Below, piece after piece: positions 9,601-11,869 of a stretch of DNA of 11,869 bases. Position 1 is the first letter of the stretch. Each line of letters starts with the position of its first letter. Source of the DNA: Neptunomonas sp. (GTDB lineage Bacteria; Pseudomonadota; Gammaproteobacteria; Pseudomonadales; Balneatricaceae). The notes beneath the pieces are model-generated. The model was not told the origin of the DNA, searched no databases, and was given only the letters and a program-made list of their open reading frames with translations. Where the stretch lies: assembly GCA_004195305.1 (NCBI GenBank), contig SDWN01000336.1, positions 1-11,869 on the forward strand, read 5' to 3'. Position numbers and translations under genes: made by a program.

Positions 9601-11869
9601 TCGAATCGAGCGAAGGCAACGTCCATCTGCAAACCAGTAACGGTTCCATCCTCGACGGTATCGTTGAGCTGTTCCGTCCCGGTGATGCCGGCACCACCTT
9701 GACTTACGATGACTTGTCGGCCGAAATGAAGGTGTTGTTCGACAATGGCGAGCTAACGCTGGACTCTGCCCAGTATCCGGTCTCTCCCGGTTTGATGAGT
9801 GTGCTGTTCCCGCAGGCTGACTTCCTCGGTCAATCGCCCGATTCTGCTGTGGCCGAAACACCCAATGTACTCGGCGCTCATGTGACGTTAGTTGCCGGTG
9901 GTGCGGCAGGCGGCATCGGTCGCATGTCGGGCCGCGAGTCGCTGAACCTATCAGGTGATTGGGCGGACCTTTCTGATGATCAGAAAACCGCGCTGGCGAC
10001 GGCGACCGCCGAAGATGTGATCGGGGTGCTGTATCAGCTGTACCGTTACACCGATAACACCACGCTTAATGGCGTTGACCTGACATTTGAAGAGTTCAGC
10101 GCCGGTTATTGGGAGAAGGTTGCGGTCAATTTTGTCAGCGATGTTGAGCGTACGGCTAATCAGATCATCTCTATCAATACTAACCAGACGGTATTGGTTC
10201 AATATTCCACCAGTGAGTATGGACTGTACAGCTTCAAGCACGGTAGTTCCGATATCAACCTGCGGTTTGAAAATTTCGCAGACAGCAGTCGCTGGGATTT
10301 GATTATCGATGGTACTGGGACCGGTGCGCACGCCACCAACGACGACGGTGGACCGGTGCAGGTCTTTACCGATGTGACCCAGGTTTTACACCGCAACACC
10401 GTTTATGAATATATCGGTACCGACGGCATCGGCGTCGATCTGATCGCGCAGGACTATGCCAACGACGCGGATAACTGGACCGTTGCGCTGATTGATGCGT
10501 CCAGCTTCAGTGCTGACAACACGACAACCTTTGTTGATAGCTACGTCGGCAGTGTTGATACCATCAAGGGTGAAACACTGGTCAACAGTGGAGGCATCGT
10601 CTATCGCTTTATCGGTGCTGATAGTGATCCCGATATTGCCGACCTGTCGCTCGAAAATTATTCGTCCGATCGCTGGCAAGTTGCCAAGGTTGATGCTTCC
10701 GCCTTCGTACAGGATACCGACAACAATAAATTTATCAGCACCTACCTAAACCAAAACAAGACCTTGGAAAAGGGCGACATCGTGCAGAATATGCGCACGG
10801 TTGAACACCTGACCCTGCAGATGTTCGACGATCTGGATATCGAAGCTTCAGCCTCGCTGTCGATCGATGCCGGTGCAACCGTGGTGATTGATACCAGCGG
10901 TGTCTTCTTGGTCGATCATATTAAAGTTGATGGTGATGTCAGGATGCGGGCTGCCGACGGGATCATTGATCTCGGCACGGACAGTGAAGCGGCCATTAGC
11001 GCTTATGGCGACCTGATACTCAACGCCGGGACCTCGATCCAACACCTTAACGGTTCCGAGCCGCTCAGAATTCAACTCTCACCCACCAGCAAACTCAGTG
11101 TCGATGTCAGTGGTGATCTACGGCTACAACAGGTCAGTGCCGATCTTTCCGCTAGCGACTTCCACAGCGCTGTAACCGAGGTGGCTACCTTGGCCGTCAA
11201 CGACCTGATCGCTTTCCGGGTCAATGCCGGAGGTGTGGTCGAGATAGAGGTGCAACAGGGCGATCTTTATTTAGGACGCATCTCGGCAGGTGAGTCGGTT
11301 GATCTTCGTGCTGACAGCGATATCCTCGATTTTTACTCCGATGCGGCCAATCCGGTGGTTAATATCTTTACCGGCAATGTGACCGATCCGGCCTCCGGTG
11401 ATGTCTACCTGCAGACCAATACTGGCGATATCGGCACCGCCAGCAACTCCATCGATGTGCAGATCATCAAGGGTGACCTCAATCTGCTGGTCGATCAGGA
11501 TGCGTACATCAACAGCGTCACCGACCTGAATGTGGGTATCGCCACCTCGACCGACGGTAATATCACGTTGGATGTCGATGGTCTGGCCAACATTGGCTTG
11601 ATCACCGCGATGGGGGATGGGGTTGCCGACCTGGCGACCGAACTGACCGATGGCCTGGTTACCATCAACGCGGTCACCAATATCGTCGATCGTCACGATG
11701 ACACGACACCGAATATCGTTGCCACCGGCGCCATTTTGACCGCAGGGCTTGGCATTGGCGATGTTACCAACCCCTTCGATACGCAAATCTCACGGCTTGA
11801 AGCCTCGATTCCTGGTGGCGGACTCTGGCTCGATAATTACGGTGATCTGCAGATCGGTAATATCAGTTC
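660..11869 (+). CDS. Giant beta-repeat exoprotein/adhesin, open at the right end (partial)
   Basis: Frame 3 is open from 627 to the last base. Sense begins near 660, giving about 3,736 codons with no stop. I recognise the type (giant haemagglutinin/'beta strand repeat' proteins) but not a named gene. Domains in order: alternating A/B Gly-Ala half-repeats to about 4150; weaker repeats to 5540; a mixed segment with a helical hairpin at 6315-6449; and an FHA-like beta-solenoid from 7060 to the end, all interspersed with Y/W modules. No cysteine was found in translation, and the protein is strongly acidic. Both fit a large secreted or surface-anchored protein of a Gram-negative bacterium. The secretion signal (TPS domain, LEPR-XLL motif, RTX repeats or type I signal) must lie outside the window. 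The first in-frame GTG (699) and later ATGs sit inside repeats without a ribosome binding site, so the start is upstream. Function in attachment, biofilm or polysaccharide binding is inference. Confidence 0.85.
895..1694 (+). repeat. First insert: four or more Y/W modules between a B and an A repeat
   Basis: The gap from the B core at 750 to the A core at 1761 is 1011 nt, about 822 nt longer than the normal half-period. The excess encodes Y/W modules. A first half-module has HKGDLVESG..VYRFLG (924-980) with no closing Trp. A second runs from YLKNGDTVEV to NWTFV (1023-1223) and includes an unusual proline-rich loop at 1164-1211. A third has VTYRYVG to DWVEA (1413-1514). A fourth has FYTYVG...LDL...EDYTDSSRWQQI (1551-1634). 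A shorter echo, GTEDYTDARYW (1647-1679), follows. The module resembles CBM5/12-type chitin/polysaccharide-binding folds in the order GD-V...G..Y...W, but that resemblance is by eye only. Normal repeat sequence resumes with SSITSVAVAAS. Confidence 0.68.
2043..2435 (+). repeat. Second insert: two to three Y/W modules within a B repeat
   Basis: The B core at 1947 and A core at 2595 lie 648 nt apart, about 459 nt above the half-period. The insert falls between the ARNFIG segment and the AYVQRSSI segment of a B repeat. It holds NGDLVQIDSG...DVYQYTG (2073-2135), with a degenerate closing part ending near 2225. It then has GLYKYVG...VNLATQDYLDGDLWEYVG (2286-2375) and a short closing echo, EQDYGDDGLWLQV (2391-2429). 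A D-rich run, HDSDDDGDQ (2241-2267), could bind divalent cations but matches no full EF-hand loop. Confidence 0.66.
3054..3263 (+). repeat. Third insert: single Y/W module between an A and a B repeat
   Basis: The A core at 2973 and B core at 3372 are 399 nt apart. The 210-nt excess equals one complete module. It reads T-P-Y-D-Y-A...LTQGTRVLLMEG...GDIYQYIG...LRNQNYLDTTQWQKVT. Repeat sequence (SKDIVVDAQNHSSI) resumes directly after it. Being a single copy with clear edges, it gives the best estimate of unit size: about 70 codons. Confidence 0.66.
4150..5540 (+). repeat. Degenerate continuation of the Gly/Ala repeat domain
   Basis: Within the large CDS the A/B signature fades but the texture persists. 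Ala/Gly/Val-rich hydrophobic patches at about 4264-4300, 4420-4460, 4600-4640, 4750-4800 and 5270-5310 alternate with D/N/S/T-rich strands such as LTLTARSVANID and LNITATGANTLRS. Core spacing is less regular and no Y/W module is present. The Asn- and Gly-rich stretch at 4894-4970 may be a loop. I interpret this as older, more diverged copies of the same solenoid. No other domain is recognised. Confidence 0.6.
5540..6068 (+). other. Non-repetitive segment of the giant protein
   Basis: This part of the CDS has fewer Gly/Ala cores and more varied sequence. It includes a charged, probably helical stretch LSDDDLAEKRLLSDAELAQ (5841-5897) followed by a Pro/Asn linker (PDPNNSN, 5917-5937). A strand-turn stretch, YEYAYLDLTAIAFSISQGT (5970-6026), then leads into the Y/W module at 6069. 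No catalytic motif or known domain is recognised. It appears to be a hinge between the A/B solenoid and the FHA-like half. Confidence 0.45.
6069..6170 (+). repeat. Y/W module, single copy
   Basis: The residues read HYYKYLP...SVILETQDYSQGGVWQHLG. They keep the order Tyr-x-Tyr, a hydrophobic strand, D-Y-S and a closing Trp found in the other modules. The opening KGDLV half is missing or unrecognisable. After it comes a stretch (6171-6314) that includes FIGAIDGKFYVIKPVEMD, which may be a second, strongly diverged copy. Confidence 0.6.
6315..6449 (+). other. Predicted helical hairpin inside the giant protein
   Basis: The translation runs from NLLLEQRDQLVTWIINHTG (6315-6371) to ALARYQVQLDALDETLEDLG (6381-6440). 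It has heptad-like spacing of Leu/Ile/Val with many Gln, Glu, Asp and Arg. Two helices separated by an H-T-G-D-D turn are the simplest reading. It stands out in a protein otherwise dominated by beta strands and lies between two Y/W modules (6069-6170 and 6507-6605). A coiled-coil spacer or a dimerisation element would fit. Function is unknown. Confidence 0.55.
6507..6605 (+). repeat. Y/W module, single copy
   Basis: The residues STGIRYQYQG...LILPLEDYSDTSQWTTLS show the full closing half of the module: Tyr-x-Tyr-x-Gly, a hydrophobic strand, E-D-Y-S-D and Trp. It is one of the cleanest copies and helps define the consensus DYSD-x-S-x-W. It directly follows the helical hairpin. Confidence 0.66.
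6606..7059 (+). other. Linker domain with DIYAAPGS segment
   Basis: This stretch contains LFLNIPDIYAAPGSIFIE (6684-6737), then a probable helical stretch (STVAQVLAQTTYTDL) and strands with NNTPLTSVIN (6846-6875) and VFAPGNVWFNAANVSGN (6930-6980). The order 'IYAAPG, then a strand rich in Ile, then a NN-S/T-P turn' matches what I remember of other giant beta-repeat exoproteins. That is recollection, not a search. It marks the entry into the FHA-like solenoid. No active site is visible. Confidence 0.45.
7060..8400 (+). other. FHA-like beta-solenoid, first block
   Basis: Short strands with repeated G-D/N-I/V-x-I/L patterns fill this part. Examples are MYIVGDVINENGGLQIRN (7101-7154), GSIIVSGTLRAETIDIFAG (7161-7217) and ILAQGKINITARFLNVNG (7485-7538), which continues LIQSG. 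These are the hallmark rung-like patterns of filamentous haemagglutinin right-handed beta-helices. A more helical, Ala/Leu-rich interruption lies at 7290-7420 (ANALATGSTTAVLDQLASVL and following). From about 8130 the chain becomes richer in charge and aromatics (YYIWVEG, KYEKKSFNLFG). No catalytic motif is seen. Confidence 0.6.
8103..8132 (+). other. EF-hand-like calcium loop (DLNQDGIGDE)
   Basis: Codons 8103-8132 read D-L-N-Q-D-G-I-G-D-E. This has the DxNxDGxxD/E spacing of dockerin and EF-hand-type calcium-binding loops. Acidic or amide side chains fall at positions 1, 3, 5 and 9, with a glycine at 6. No second loop is adjacent, so it may be an isolated structural calcium site, as seen in many exoproteins. 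Binding is inferred from the motif alone. Confidence 0.5.
8457..8564 (+). repeat. Y/W module, single copy
   Basis: The residues GGTWYLYKGDNGRKIFLPG, then VDYAGADSDDWEVYT, follow the module order Y-x-Y-x-G, hydrophobic strand, D-Y, acidic turn, Trp. Another Trp in front of the first Tyr is unusual. The upstream segment KADVTKVFVGGDETNG may represent a weak version of the opening half. Confidence 0.58.
8565..9044 (+). other. FHA-like beta-solenoid, second block
   Basis: A charged stretch with KKTVHTKVTTIEG (8694-8732) is followed by solenoid-type strands: PTINVWTEGNLILEGDME (8811-8864), GMINLTSSSGSITSSDGV (8877-8930) and AGQGVGDTIWLNIEGNKL. Lysine and histidine are locally more frequent than elsewhere in the protein. 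No domain with a known activity is recognised. Confidence 0.5.
9045..9221 (+). repeat. Complete Y/W module with both halves
   Basis: This copy shows the whole unit: EVRLHKGDLVERNGGLYRFTG (9045-9107), then LDL strands, then LNLNDQSYSNQHNWLKLA (9168-9221). The opening HKGDLVE is identical to that of the copy at 924-944, more than 8 kb upstream. This points to a shared module, not chance similarity. The arrangement xGDxV, Gly, Y-x-Y/F, then Trp is the basis for comparing it to CBM5/12-like polysaccharide-binding modules. The comparison is tentative because the spacing to the final Trp is longer than in that family. Confidence 0.66.
9222..10025 (+). other. FHA-like beta-solenoid, third block
   Basis: The chain resumes haemagglutinin-type rungs: GDDITLNAISLDN, GDVLINAPHGIYGNDSSAQI (9330-9389), AGAIGSSSKMINVD (9417-9458), GDIFINENNASATAGDLKL and EGNVHLQTSNGSILDG. 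The G-A-I-G...I-N-V signature is the 'G.IG...NPI.V' turn common in FHA-like proteins. From about 9690 a more helical or irregular part follows (DDLSAEMKVLFDNG, SPGLMSVLFPQADFLG). A further G-G-I-G turn at 9909-9920 precedes LSDDQKTALATATAEDVIG, which reads as a helix leading into the next Y/W array. Confidence 0.6.
10026..10815 (+). repeat. Array of four full Y/W modules plus one half-module
   Basis: Closing halves occur at 10041-10127 (YRYTD...VDLTFEEFSAGYWEKV), 10227-10307 (YSFKHG...INLRFENFADSSRWDLI), 10401-10493 (VYEYIG...VDLIAQDYANDADNWTVAL) and 10599-10694 (VYRFIG...LSLENYSSDRWQVAKV). Opening halves with the hydroxyl/acidic-x-V pattern precede several of them (NQTVLVQYS, QVLHRN, IKGETLVNSG). 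The array ends with an orphan opening half, LEKGDIVQN (10767-10793), with no Tyr or Trp. Tandem arrangement with about 120-200 nt per unit argues for local duplication. It is the densest run of this module in the window. Confidence 0.7.
10816..11869 (+). other. FHA-like beta-solenoid, fourth block, continuing off the window
   Basis: Strand-turn rungs fill this end: LDIEASASLSIDAGATVVID (10836-10895), VRMRAADGIIDLG, GDLILNAGTSIQHLNG, LSVDVSGDLRLQQVSADLS and GDVYLQTNTGDIGTASNSID (11397-11456). The last contains the G-D-I-G-T...N-S-I-x-V turn typical of filamentous haemagglutinin relatives. Further rungs follow: GDLNLLVDQDAYINSVTDL and GNITLDVDGLANIGLI. The reading frame is still open at the final base, with two bases of an incomplete codon, so the C-terminus lies beyond. 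Confidence 0.65.

Noticed and set aside
7060..11869. RTX calcium nonapeptide repeats
   Set aside because: No tandem GGxGxDxUx units are present. Only a single EF-hand-like loop was found.
1..11869. Promoters, terminators, riboswitches, tRNA/rRNA, insertion sequence ends
   Set aside because: The window is coding throughout. No hairpin followed by a T-run, no convincing -35/-10 pair upstream of a start and no terminal inverted repeats were found by eye.

Overview
The window is almost entirely one strand of one gene. From about position 118 to the last base it encodes an internal part of a giant, repetitive, probably surface-exposed or secreted protein. Neither its true start nor its stop lies here. 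About 181 codons are read in frame 1 (118-660). After a frame break near 660, about 3,736 codons are read in frame 3 without a stop (660-11869). By hand translation this stretch contains no cysteine, is rich in D, S, T, G, A, V and I and poor in K and R. That is typical of very large bacterial exoproteins (adhesin / filamentous-haemagglutinin-like / 'beta strand repeat' proteins, as found in marine Gammaproteobacteria and Planctomycetes). The moderate GC content, acidic protein and this type of giant gene suggest an aquatic Gram-negative bacterium, but taxonomy cannot be fixed from the sequence.

Layout. (1) Positions 2-97, in frame 2, encode the N-terminal HAD motif of a KdsC/YrbI-type phosphatase. 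It stops abruptly and is joined to adhesin sequence, so the left edge looks chimeric. (2) Positions 118-4150 form a regular solenoid of alternating half-repeats: type A with a ...SGAG core and type B with a ...SIGVS core. They are spaced 56-64 codons apart, and an A+B pair is about 375-378 nt. (3) At about 660 the frame changes and one A core is missing. Spacing indicates a loss of about 136-139 nt. (4) Three inserts (about 822, 459 and 210 nt) interrupt the A/B array. They carry copies of a second module, KGDLV...G..Y.Y.G...L...DY.D...W, which resembles a small carbohydrate-binding (CBM5/12-like) beta module. (5) Positions 4150-5540 are a decayed continuation of the repeats. (6) Positions 5540-7060 are a mixed region with a predicted helical hairpin and a conserved-looking segment around DIYAAPGS. 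(7) Positions 7060-11869 are a filamentous-haemagglutinin-like beta-solenoid (motifs such as NVNGLIQSG and G.IG...N.I.V), again studded with Y/W modules; the densest array is at 10026-10815.

No RNA gene, promoter, terminator, mobile element or CRISPR array was found, and no second intact gene. The ORFs on the minus strand, and those in other plus frames, are compositional shadows. The most useful observations are the Y/W module family and the sites where it is inserted, the strict A/B alternation with its single break at the frameshift, and the kdsC-adhesin junction.
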